DNA from: Pandoraea iniqua
GTDB lineage: Bacteria; Pseudomonadota; Gammaproteobacteria; Burkholderiales; Burkholderiaceae
DNA: 64,000 nt
Direction of reading: 5' to 3'
NCBI RefSeq assembly: GCF_902459685.1
Contig: NZ_CABPSF010000003.1
Span: 868,001 to 932,000 of the forward strand
The notes beneath the pieces are model-generated. The model saw nothing but the letters and a program-made list of their open reading frames with translations, was not told where the DNA came from and ran no database searches. Both the position numbers and the translations under genes were made by a program. This document shows positions 55,865-64,000 of the stretch, piece after piece; the stretch's first letter is position 1, and each line of letters begins with the position of its first letter.

Positions 55865-58800
55865 ATGTCATCCGCTAACGCCATATCCCGTAATACCGTG
55901 CCTGTGCCGCTCGTAAAAGCGGGACAGCGTTACGCCTTCGCCGGTGCCCACGCGTCGTCCGACGCCCTGCTCATCGCCCGCTACTTCGAAGCCAATCGCG
56001 AGCGCATGCCGCTGCTCGCGGTCGTTTGCGCGCAGGCGACCGACGCGCTGCGGCTCCAGCAGGAGCTCAAGTGGTACGCACCCGATGCACGCGTGCGCCT
56101 GCTGCCCGACTGGGAAACGCTGCCGTACGACACGTTCTCGCCGCATCAGGACCTGATTTCGGAACGGCTGGCCACCCTGCACGATCTCGGCGAAAAACGC
56201 TGCGACATCGTGCTGGTGCCCGCCACGACCGCGCTCTACCGCATGGCCCCGGCCAGCTTCATGGCGGCCTACACGTTCTACTTCCGGCAAGGCGAACGGC
56301 TGGACGAAGCGAAGCTGAAGTCGCAGTTCACGCTCGCCGGTTACGAGCACGTGTCGCAGGTGATGCGTCCCGGTGAATATTGCGTGCGCGGCGGTCTGAT
56401 CGATCTGTTCCCGATGGGCTCGCCCCTGCCCTATCGTCTCGATCTGTTCGACGACACGGTCGACAGCATCCGCGCCTTCGACCCGGACACGCAGCGCAGC
56501 CTGTATCCGGTCAAGGAAGTGCGCCTGCTCCCGGGGCGCGAATTCCCGTTCGACGAACCCGCCCGCACGGCGTTTCGCGGGCGCTGGCGCGAGGTGTTCG
56601 AAGGTGACCCGAGCCGCAGCACGATCTACAAGGACATGGGCAGCGGCGTGCCCTCCGCGGGCATCGAGTACTACCTGCCGCTGTTCTTTGAAGAGACCGC
56701 CACGCTCTTCCACTATCTGCCGCCCGACGCCCAACTGGTGTTCGTCGGCGATCTGGAAGGCGCGATCCAGCGCTTCTGGAACGACACGCGTCAGCGCTAC
56801 AACTTTCTCTCGCACGACCGCGAGCGCCCGGTGCTGCCGCCTGAGCAACTGTTTCTGCTCGATCAGGACTTCTTCACGTTCGCCAAGCCGTTCGCCCGCC
56901 TGACGCTGGCGAAGCCCGGTGACGGCAGTTGGGCGATCCCGCTGCCGACGATCTCGGTCAACCGCCGCGCCGACGATCCGCTGGCCGCCCTGCGCGCCTA
57001 TCTCGCGCGTACGCCCGCACGTGTGCTGCTCTGCGCCGACTCTGCGGGCCGTCGCGAGACGCTGCTGCAACTGCTGCACGACAACGATCTGCGCCCGGTC
57101 TCGGTCGAATCGCTCGAAGATTTTCTGACCTCGGATGCACGCTTTGCCATTGGCGTAGCACCGCTCGCGTCAGGCTTTTTGCTGCCGGCGGAAGACCTCG
57201 CGTTCATCACCGAGAACGAGCTTTACGAAGGCTTGGCGCGCCGTGTCGGCAAACGCCGTCAGGAACAGGCGACGTCGGTCGACTCGATGGTCCGCGACCT
57301 CGCCGAACTCAAAGTCGGCGACCCGGTGGTGCATAGCCAGCACGGCATCGGCCGCTATCAGGGGCTGATCAGCATGGACCTCGGTGAAGGCGAGACCGAG
57401 TTCCTGCATCTCGACTATTCCGGCCAAAGCAAGCTCTACGTCCCCGTCTCGCAACTGCACCTGATCTCGCGCTACAGCGGTGCCGACCCAGATACCGCGC
57501 CGCTGCACTCGCTGGGTTCTGGCCAATGGGAGAAAGCCAGACGCAAGGCCGCGCAGCAGATTCGCGACACGGCGGCCGAGCTGCTCAATCTGTACGCGCG
57601 TCGCGCCGCACGCTCGGGCTATGCATTCGAACTCTCGCCGCGCGACTACGAAAAATTTGCCGACAGCTTCGGCTTCGAAGAGACCCCCGATCAGGCCGCT
57701 GCCATCAACGCCGTCATGGCCGACATGACGAGTGGCAAGCCCATGGACCGGCTGGTGTGCGGCGACGTGGGCTTCGGCAAGACTGAAGTGGCGTTGCGCG
57801 CGGCCTTCATCGCCGTGCTCGACGGCAAGCAGGTTGCCCTGCTCGCCCCCACGACGCTGCTCGCCGAACAGCATGCCCAGACCTTCTCCGACCGCTTCGC
57901 CGACTGGCCGGTGCGCATTGCCGAACTCTCGCGCTTCAAGACCACCAAGGAAGTGAACACGAGCGTGAAGGCCATCAACGAGGGTCAGGTCGACATCGTG
58001 ATCGGCACGCACAAGCTGCTCTCGAACGATATTCAGTTCCAGCGTCTGGGGCTCGTCATCATCGACGAAGAACACCGCTTCGGTGTCCGTCAGAAGGAAG
58101 CCCTCAAGGCGTTGCGCGCCGAAGTCGACGTGCTCACGCTCACCGCCACGCCGATTCCGCGCACGCTGGGCATGGCGCTCGAAGGCCTGCGCGACTTCTC
58201 GGTGATCGCTACCGCGCCGCAAAAACGTCTGGCCATCAAGACGTTTGTGCGCCGTGAAGAAGACGGCGTGATTCGCGAAGCCATGCTGCGCGAACTCAAG
58301 CGCGGCGGTCAGGTGTACTTCCTGCACAACGAAGTCGAGACCATCGAGAACCGCAAGCTGGAACTGGAGGCACTGGTGCCCGAAGCGCGCATCGTCGTCG
58401 CCCACGGGCAGATGCACGAGCGCGATCTCGAGCGCGTGATGCGCGACTTTGTGACCCAGCGCGCCAACGTGCTGCTGTGCACGACGATTATCGAGACCGG
58501 CATCGACGTGCCGACCGCGAACACGATCCTGATGCACCGCGCCGACAAGTTCGGTCTTGCGCAGTTGCACCAGTTGCGTGGCCGCGTCGGCCGCTCGCAC
58601 CATCAGGCCTACGCGTACTTGCTCGTGCACGATCCGAAATCGCTCACCAAACAGGCCCAGCGCCGTCTGGAAGCGATTCAGCAAATGGAAGAACTCGGCG
58701 CCGGTTTCTATCTGGCCATGCACGATCTGGAAATTCGCGGCGCGGGTGAAGTGCTCGGCGACAAGCAGTCGGGAGAAATCCACGAGATCGGCTTCCAGCT

Positions 58801-59329
58801 CTACACCGACATGCTCGCCGACGCCGTGAGCGCCCTCAAGGCCGGCCGCGAGCCGGACCTGAACGCCCCGCTGGCCGTCACCACCGAGATCAACCTGCAC
58901 GTGCCGGCCATCTTGCCGAGCGACTACTGCGGCGACGTGCAGGAGCGTCTGTCGCTGTACAAGCGCTTGGCCAACGGCACGAACGCAGATGCCATCGACA
59001 CGATTCAGGAAGAACTGGTCGACCGCTTCGGCAAGCTGCCGCAGCAGGCACAAGCGCTGATCGAGACGCACCGCATGCGCCTGCTCGCCAAGCCGCTGGG
59101 CATCACCAAGATCGATGCGAGCGAAGAAGCCATCGCCCTGCAATTCGAGCCCACGCCCGCCGTGGACCCGATGCGCATCATCGAACTGGTGCAGAAGCAT
59201 CGCCACATCAAGCTGGCCGGTCAGGACAAACTGCGCATCGAAGCGAAGCACCCGCAACTGACCGATCGCGTGCGTGCGATCAAGGAAACCTTGCGCGCCA
59301 TCAGTTCACCCGGCGCACGCGCGGCCTGA
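55865..59329 (+). CDS. mfd: transcription-repair coupling factor Mfd
   Basis: Displaces stalled RNA polymerase and recruits UvrA. UvrB-homology region (YCVRGGLIDLFPMG), RNAP-interaction domain (VHSQHGIGRYQGL), Walker A in DVGFGKTEVALRAAF, DEEHRFGVRQKE, TATPIPRTLGMAL, and motif VI LRGRVGRSHHQAYAYL. About 1154 residues from ATG 55865; ATG 55826 is a possible alternative. Normal full length for Mfd. Confidence 0.96.
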   Translation: MSSANAISRNTVPVPLVKAGQRYAFAGAHASSDALLIARYFEANRERMPLLAVVCAQATDALRLQQELKWYAPDARVRLLPDWETLPYDTFSPHQDLISERLATLHDLGEKRCDIVLVPATTALYRMAPASFMAAYTFYFRQGERLDEAKLKSQFTLAGYEHVSQVMRPGEYCVRGGLIDLFPMGSPLPYRLDLFDDTVDSIRAFDPDTQRSLYPVKEVRLLPGREFPFDEPARTAFRGRWREVFEGDPSRSTIYKDMGSGVPSAGIEYYLPLFFEETATLFHYLPPDAQLVFVGDLEGAIQRFWNDTRQRYNFLSHDRERPVLPPEQLFLLDQDFFTFAKPFARLTLAKPGDGSWAIPLPTISVNRRADDPLAALRAYLARTPARVLLCADSAGRRETLLQLLHDNDLRPVSVESLEDFLTSDARFAIGVAPLASGFLLPAEDLAFITENELYEGLARRVGKRRQEQATSVDSMVRDLAELKVGDPVVHSQHGIGRYQGLISMDLGEGETEFLHLDYSGQSKLYVPVSQLHLISRYSGADPDTAPLHSLGSGQWEKARRKAAQQIRDTAAELLNLYARRAARSGYAFELSPRDYEKFADSFGFEETPDQAAAINAVMADMTSGKPMDRLVCGDVGFGKTEVALRAAFIAVLDGKQVALLAPTTLLAEQHAQTFSDRFADWPVRIAELSRFKTTKEVNTSVKAINEGQVDIVIGTHKLLSNDIQFQRLGLVIIDEEHRFGVRQKEALKALRAEVDVLTLTATPIPRTLGMALEGLRDFSVIATAPQKRLAIKTFVRREEDGVIREAMLRELKRGGQVYFLHNEVETIENRKLELEALVPEARIVVAHGQMHERDLERVMRDFVTQRANVLLCTTIIETGIDVPTANTILMHRADKFGLAQLHQLRGRVGRSHHQAYAYLLVHDPKSLTKQAQRRLEAIQQMEELGAGFYLAMHDLEIRGAGEVLGDKQSGEIHEIGFQLYTDMLADAVSALKAGREPDLNAPLAVTTEINLHVPAILPSDYCGDVQERLSLYKRLANGTNADAIDTIQEELVDRFGKLPQQAQALIETHRMRLLAKPLGITKIDASEEAIALQFEPTPAVDPMRIIELVQKHRHIKLAGQDKLRIEAKHPQLTDRVRAIKETLRAISSPGARAA

Positions 59330-59531
59330 GATGAGCACCACACCCTGCGGCAATGCATCGGAAAACCAAGGGCAAACACGCATGAGCGTGCGTGGCATGC
59401 ATGGTTTACCCGCGCAAATACCGGTGAATTCCCGCAATGCAAGAATGGTTGTGCAAGCAATCTTTTACCTCTAAATTATTTTTGAGTACCATTTCCCGGT
59501 ACGTATGACTGGAAGATTCCCGGAGATTCGA

Positions 59532-60749
59532 ATGACAAGCGCTTCCCCCCTGAGCTCTGCGACGCAAGCCGCCAACGACGCCCAACCCGCATCGCTCGAC
59601 TGGATCAAGAAGCTGGTCAGCATCGACACGACGAGTCGCGAATCGAACCTCGGCCTGATCGAGACGGTGCGCGACAGCCTGAAGGACGCCGGCGTCGAAC
59701 CGTGGCTGTCGTATGACGCCACCAAACGCAAGGCCAATCTGTTCGTCACGCTGCCCGCTGCCGACGGCAACACGCAAGGCGGCATCGTCCTGTCGGGCCA
59801 CACCGACGTGGTGCCGGTCGACGGTCAGCCGTGGGACACCGATCCGTTCAAGCCCGAAGTTCGTGACGGCAATTTGTATGGCCGTGGCACCTGCGACATG
59901 AAGGGCTTCATCGGCTCGGTCATGACCCAGCTGCCGCAGATGCGCGACGCCAAGCTCAAGACGCCGTTCCACTTCGCGTTCTCTTACGACGAAGAAATCG
60001 GCTGCGTGGGTGCACCGGTGATGCTGGCCGAACTGCGCGAGCGCGGTATTCGCCCGGACGGCTGCATCGTCGGCGAGCCGACCAGCATGCGCGTGATCGT
60101 GGCGCATAAGGGCATCAACGCCTACCAGTGCTGCGTGCGTGGCCATGCCGCGCACTCGTCGCTCACGCCGAAGGGCTCGAACGCCATCGAATACGCTGCG
60201 CGCCTGATCTGCTACATCCGCGATCTGGCCGATCACTTCAAGCAAGTCGGCCCGTTCGACGAGTTGTTCGATGTGCCGTTCACCACGGCACAAACGGGCA
60301 CGATCTCGGGCGGTATCGCGCTGAACACGATCCCGGCACTGTGCGAATTCGTTTTCGAATACCGCAACCTGCCGGGCGTGGACGCCGAAGGCATCTTCGC
60401 GCGCATTCAGCAATACGCGATCGAAGAGCTGGTGCCGAAAATGCAGAAGGAACACCCGAACGCTGGCATCGAGTTCAAGAAGATTGCCGCCGCCCCGGCG
60501 CTCGACGCATCGGAGCAGGACGCCATCACGCAACTCGTGCGCGCCCTCACCAAAGACACCGACAAGCGCAAGGTGGCCTATGGCACCGAAGCCGGTCAGT
60601 TCCAACTGGCAGGCGTGCCGTCGATCGTGTGCGGCCCGGGCAATATCGAACAGGCCCACAAGCCGAACGAATTCGTTTCGCTCGAACAGATCGCCCAGTG
60701 CGAATCGTTCCTGCAAAAGCTGATTCGCAGCAACACCGTCGGCGCCTGA
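59532..60749 (+). CDS. argE: acetylornithine deacetylase
   Basis: Removes acetyl from N-acetylornithine (arginine pathway) as a metallopeptidase M20. Metal-binding motifs LSGHTDVVPVDGQPW, GRGTCDMKGF, YDEEIGCVGAP and GEPTSMRV; C-terminal His in QAHKPNEF. 405 residues. GGAG six bases before ATG 59532 supports this start over 59505. Followed by a hairpin at 60797. Confidence 0.93.
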   Translation: MTSASPLSSATQAANDAQPASLDWIKKLVSIDTTSRESNLGLIETVRDSLKDAGVEPWLSYDATKRKANLFVTLPAADGNTQGGIVLSGHTDVVPVDGQPWDTDPFKPEVRDGNLYGRGTCDMKGFIGSVMTQLPQMRDAKLKTPFHFAFSYDEEIGCVGAPVMLAELRERGIRPDGCIVGEPTSMRVIVAHKGINAYQCCVRGHAAHSSLTPKGSNAIEYAARLICYIRDLADHFKQVGPFDELFDVPFTTAQTGTISGGIALNTIPALCEFVFEYRNLPGVDAEGIFARIQQYAIEELVPKMQKEHPNAGIEFKKIAAAPALDASEQDAITQLVRALTKDTDKRKVAYGTEAGQFQLAGVPSIVCGPGNIEQAHKPNEFVSLEQIAQCESFLQKLIRSNTVGA

Positions 60750-60796
60750 GCCCCTGCCTGAGCCACTTTCGGCAACCGCACCGACTGACGTAATAC

Positions 60797-60827
60797 CGGG
60801 CCGCATTCCGCTTCAGGATGCGGCCCG
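60797..60827 (+). terminator. hairpin after argE
   Basis: Ten-base-pair stem CGGGCCGCAT/ATGCGGCCCG, extendable by two pairs, 48 bp after argE. No T run, so termination strength is uncertain. Confidence 0.6.
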
Positions 60828-61010
60828 TTGCCATGGCGCTTCGCCCCCGAAGCACTTTGGCGTAAGACCGCAGTACCAGACGCCTGTCGAAAGCATCGCA
60901 ACGCCAAGACTTTCGCAAGGGCGCACAGGACGTCCAAACGAGCAAGATAACGAGCACTCAACGCATACCGCACGATAGATAACGCACGACAGGATCTGGA
61001 GATCTCGCAC

Positions 61011-62294
61011 ATGAGCGCAGCAGCCCCCGACGCGACGGCCCCGGCCGCCCGTACTTCCCCGCACGCCTGGCGTGTGATCGTCTCGGCCTCGATCGGCAAC
61101 GCCCTCGAATGGTTCGACCTCGTGGTGTACGGCTTCTTTGCCGTGACCATTGCCAAGCTGTTCTTCCCGACCGGCAACGACACGGTGTCGCTGCTGATCG
61201 CACTCGGCACGTTCGGTGTGTCGTTCTTCATGCGGCCGCTCGGCGCCATCGTGATCGGCGTGTATGCCGACCGCGCAGGCCGCAAGGCTGCCCTCACGCT
61301 CTCGATCCTGCTGATGATGGTGGGGACGCTGCTCATCGCGATCATGCCGACGTATTCGTCGATCGGCATTCTCGCGCCCATCGGCATCGTGCTCGCCCGC
61401 ATGATTCAGGGCTTCTCCGCCGGTGGCGAGTTCGGCAGTGCGACGGCGTTTCTGGCCGAGCACGCGCCGCAACGCCGTGGCTTCTTCTCGAGTTGGCAAG
61501 TCGCGAGCCAAGGCCTCACCACGCTGCTCGCCGCCGGTTTCGGTGCATTGCTCACGGGCAACCTGACACCCGAAGCCATGGCCTCGTGGGGCTGGCGCGT
61601 GCCGTTCTTCTTCGGTCTGTTGATCGGCCCGGTCGCGTATTACATTCGCCGCCGTCTGGATGAGACGCCCGAATTCCTCGATGCCGAACCGACGCAAAAC
61701 CCGCTGCGCGACACCTTCACGAGCCAGAAGGAACGCCTGCTGCTGGCCATCGGTGTGGTGGTCATGGCGACCGTTGCCACGTATCTCGTGCTTTACATGC
61801 CGACGTATGCCGTCAAGCAACTGGGCATGCCGTCGTCGGCCGCCTTCTCGGCCGTGCTGCTGACGGGCGTCGTGCAACTGATCGTCGCGCCGATCGTCGG
61901 CCACTGGTCGGACACGCACGGACGCACCAAGCCGATGCTCGCCGCCGCCGTCGCGCTGCTGGTACTCGTCTATCCGATGTTCCGCTTTCTGGATGCCAAC
62001 CCGACGTTCGGTTCGCTGATGGTGTTCCAGATCGTGCTGGGCCTGCTGATGACGACGTACTTCGGCGCGCTGCCTGCCCTGCTCACCGAATTGTTCCCGG
62101 TGCAGGTGCGCACCACGGGCCTGTCGCTGGGCTATAACATTGCGGCAACCGTGTTCGGCGGCTTCGCACCGTTTATCATCACGTGGCTCATCGGCGCCAC
62201 TGGCAACAAGCTTGCGCCGAGCTTCTATCTGATTTTTGCGGCCCTGATCAGCATTACCGCCCTGCTGCGCGTGCGCAGCATCGGTCTGCGCTAA
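61011..62294 (+). CDS. MFS transporter, metabolite:H+ symporter (ProP/citrate-like) family
   Basis: Inner-membrane uptake of an organic acid or betaine-type solute. N-terminal signature ASIGNALEWFDLVVYGFF, loop motif GVYADRAGRKAAL and MIQGFSAGGEFGSATAFLAE match the MHS family. 427 residues, about 12 membrane segments. The start follows AGATCTCGCAC; no strong site. Precedes a threonine dehydratase by 37 bp. Confidence 0.9.
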   Translation: MSAAAPDATAPAARTSPHAWRVIVSASIGNALEWFDLVVYGFFAVTIAKLFFPTGNDTVSLLIALGTFGVSFFMRPLGAIVIGVYADRAGRKAALTLSILLMMVGTLLIAIMPTYSSIGILAPIGIVLARMIQGFSAGGEFGSATAFLAEHAPQRRGFFSSWQVASQGLTTLLAAGFGALLTGNLTPEAMASWGWRVPFFFGLLIGPVAYYIRRRLDETPEFLDAEPTQNPLRDTFTSQKERLLLAIGVVVMATVATYLVLYMPTYAVKQLGMPSSAAFSAVLLTGVVQLIVAPIVGHWSDTHGRTKPMLAAAVALLVLVYPMFRFLDANPTFGSLMVFQIVLGLLMTTYFGALPALLTELFPVQVRTTGLSLGYNIAATVFGGFAPFIITWLIGATGNKLAPSFYLIFAALISITALLRVRSIGLR

Positions 62295-62331
62295 CGCTAT
62301 CCACCGCGCTTTTTCTGGAGACAATGTCCAA

Positions 62332-63366
62332 GTGACTCATCCGAACGCCACCCCGGACCTGCACGCTGAAACCATCGACGGTCAGCCCGCGCCCACCAAA
62401 GAAGCGATTGCCGCGCTGCACGAGCAACTCAAGCCGTACGTGCGCCATACGCCGGTCTTCACGCGCCGCGACTTCCCCACGCTGGGCGACACGCAACTGA
62501 CCTTCAAGTACGAACTGCTGCAAGCCTCGGGCACGTTCAAGGCCCGGGGGGCGTTCTCCAATCTGCTGGCGCTCAGCGACGCGCAGCGTCAGGCCGGTGT
62601 GACGTGCGTTTCCGCAGGCAATCACGCGGTGGCCGTGGCCTACGCTGCGCAGGCGATGGGCGTGAGCGCGAAGACGGTGATGCTCAAGACGGCCAGCCCC
62701 GCACGTTCGTCGCTGTGCCGTGAGTACGGTGCCGACCTCGTGCTGGCCGAGAACGTGCATGAGGCGTTCGACACGGTCAAGCGCGTGGAGCAGGAGGAAG
62801 GCCGCTTCTTCGTGCATCCGTTCAACGGCTATCGCACGGTGCTGGGCACGGCAACGCTCGGCTATGAGTGGGCGCAGCAAGCCCCCGATCTCGACGCCGT
62901 CATCGTGCCGATCGGCGGCGGCGGCCTGATCGCGGGTGTGGCCACGGCGTTCAAACTGTTCGCCCCGCACGTGAAGGTCTACGGCGTGGAACCGGCAGGT
63001 GCCGATGCCATGGCGCAGAGCTTTGCGACCAACGGTCCGGTCAAGATGGGCCCGATGACGGGCATTGCCGACAGCCTGATGGCGCCGCACACCGAGTTGT
63101 ACAGCTACACCCTGTGCCGCCGCCATATCGACGAACTGGTGACGGTGACCGACGACCAGATGCGCGCGGGCATGCTCACCTTGTTCCGTCAGTTGAAGCT
63201 GGCCGTGGAACCGGCGTGCGCGGCTGCCACCGCCGCCCTGATGGGGCCGCTGCGCGAGAAGCTTGCCGGCAAGCGTGTGGGCGTGCTGTTGTGCGGCACG
63301 AACACCGACCCGGCCACGTTCCAGCGCCATATCGACGCCGCGCTCGCGGCAGAAGCCAACGCCTGA
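62332..63366 (+). CDS. threonine dehydratase / serine dehydratase (PLP, fold type II)
   Basis: Deaminates L-threonine or serine, or a related hydroxy amino acid. PLP lysine in ASGTFKARGAFS, then SAGNHAVAVAYAA and the glycine loop PIGGGGLIAGVATA. 344 residues from GTG 62332 (GGAG upstream). No C-terminal regulatory domain, so more like a catabolic or biosynthesis-independent form. The downstream ornithine cyclodeaminase gene begins 6 bp later. Confidence 0.88.
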   Translation: MTHPNATPDLHAETIDGQPAPTKEAIAALHEQLKPYVRHTPVFTRRDFPTLGDTQLTFKYELLQASGTFKARGAFSNLLALSDAQRQAGVTCVSAGNHAVAVAYAAQAMGVSAKTVMLKTASPARSSLCREYGADLVLAENVHEAFDTVKRVEQEEGRFFVHPFNGYRTVLGTATLGYEWAQQAPDLDAVIVPIGGGGLIAGVATAFKLFAPHVKVYGVEPAGADAMAQSFATNGPVKMGPMTGIADSLMAPHTELYSYTLCRRHIDELVTVTDDQMRAGMLTLFRQLKLAVEPACAAATAALMGPLREKLAGKRVGVLLCGTNTDPATFQRHIDAALAAEANA

Positions 63367-63372
63367 CCGACG

Positions 63373-64000
63373 ATGACCGCTACCTCGCCCTCGCCTGCCG
63401 TTTTGCTGCTCGACGCCGCGCAAGTCGCGGCGCTGATGCCTGTCGCCGACGCGATTCCCGTCATGTCGGAGATGTTCGCCGCGCTGGCGCGTGAGCAAGT
63501 TTATTTGCCCCTGCGTCAGATCATCCGGCCGCCGGAAGCGCTCGGCGCGAAAGGCATGCTGGGGATGATGCCGGCGTTTATTGCAGGGAGCGCGGGAAGC
63601 GGCGAAGGTGGAGACAACCCGCCGGTCTACGGGGCGAAGGTGGGCACGTTTTTCCCCGGCAACAGCACGCTGGGGAAAGACCCGCATCAAGGCTGCGTCG
63701 TGCTGATGAGCGGCGAGACGGGCGAGTTGCTGGCGATCATGAATGCCGCCGAGATCACCGGCATTCGCACCGCCGCCGTCACCGGGCTGGCGACCCGCCT
63801 GCTCGCGCGCCATGACGCAACACGTCTCGCGCTGATCGGCGCAGGCCATCAGGCGCACTGGCACCTTGCTGCTTTGGCGGCTGCGCGACCGTTGCAACAC
63901 GTTCGCGTGGCGAGCCGTTCGCGCGCCAGTGCACAAGCGTTTGTCGACAAGGAACAACCGAACTACGGCTTCACGCTGGAGCCCGCCGACAGCGTCGAAG
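63373..64000 (+). CDS. ornithine cyclodeaminase/mu-crystallin family protein (partial)
   Basis: NAD-dependent cyclodeamination or imine reduction in the family. ATG 63373 gives about 209 residues before the window ends. Seen: AAQVAALMPVADAIPVMSEM, GAKVGTFFPGNST, ITGIRTAAVTGLAT and the NAD-binding LALIGAGHQAHWHLAAL. Coupled to the dehydratase 6 bp upstream, suggesting a joint amino-acid catabolic role. Confidence 0.88.
   Translation, partial: MTATSPSPAVLLLDAAQVAALMPVADAIPVMSEMFAALAREQVYLPLRQIIRPPEALGAKGMLGMMPAFIAGSAGSGEGGDNPPVYGAKVGTFFPGNSTLGKDPHQGCVVLMSGETGELLAIMNAAEITGIRTAAVTGLATRLLARHDATRLALIGAGHQAHWHLAALAAARPLQHVRVASRSRASAQAFVDKEQPNYGFTLEPADSVE

Noticed and set aside
57170-59257. 695-codon minus-strand frame within mfd
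   Set aside because: A shadow of high-GC codon use opposite a clear mfd gene.
62254-63957. 567-codon minus-strand frame opposite the dehydratase
   Set aside because: His/Arg-rich shadow across two clear plus-strand genes.

Overview
The window reads as a high-GC betaproteobacterial chromosome of the order Burkholderiales; gene content and protein character fit a Pandoraea-like genome best, but no database was searched. Supporting signs are the ompR-envZ pair, ahpC-ahpD, ispD-ispF, mfd, argE, DUF1800/DUF1501 and a squalene/phytoene-synthase-like gene, in GC-rich core codon use interrupted by a compositionally mixed 24 kb island.

Left flank (1-20.9 kb) is a metabolic block. A minus-strand operon encodes PxpB and PxpC (5-oxoprolinase subunits) with a second biotin carboxyl carrier and biotin carboxylase, facing a LysR regulator. 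Next come glycerate kinase, a CdaR-type diacid regulator and PEP carboxylase (plus strand), then an aspartate-type aminotransferase, a glycerate/hydroxypyruvate dehydrogenase and an RraA-family aldolase (minus strand) facing a second LysR regulator. A seven-gene minus-strand run follows: polar amino-acid ABC transporter (binding protein, two permeases, ATPase), two amidases and a HAD phosphatase. Together these look like uptake and hydrolysis of an amide-bearing compound, with 2-oxoacid, hydroxyacid and glycerate handling alongside.

The island (about 21131-45448) sits in the 3' end of a tRNA-Leu(UAG) gene. A 123 bp imperfect repeat marks both ends, exactly 24318 bp apart, and a complete tyrosine integrase lies beside the tRNA. 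In order it carries: a RelE/HigB-type toxin-antitoxin pair; a restriction-modification cluster (Dcm-type methylase with an N-terminal HTH, Vsr, an unrecognised PD-(D/E)xK protein, an MvaI/BcnI-type endonuclease); a nearly complete filamentous-phage (inovirus) module with repressor, ssDNA-binding protein, coat proteins, Zot assembly ATPase, secretin and HUH replication protein; a membrane-anchored HEPN-like protein; a frameshifted DUF4145 gene; a decayed small gene; and a tightly coupled operon of AAA ATPase, TOPRIM-like protein and a long DUF262 protein. That operon is the strongest candidate for an undescribed defence system. A gene-free stretch between it and the integrase holds an unusual nest of inverted repeats.

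Right flank (45.4-64 kb) is core genome: tRNA-Leu, DUF427, the squalene-synthase-like gene, DUF1501/DUF1800, ompR-envZ, ahpC-ahpD with a palindromic promoter, ispF-ispD, mfd, argE, an MHS-family transporter, a threonine dehydratase and the start of an ornithine cyclodeaminase-family gene. Identifications come from reading motifs by eye; start sites and specificities are inference unless stated.
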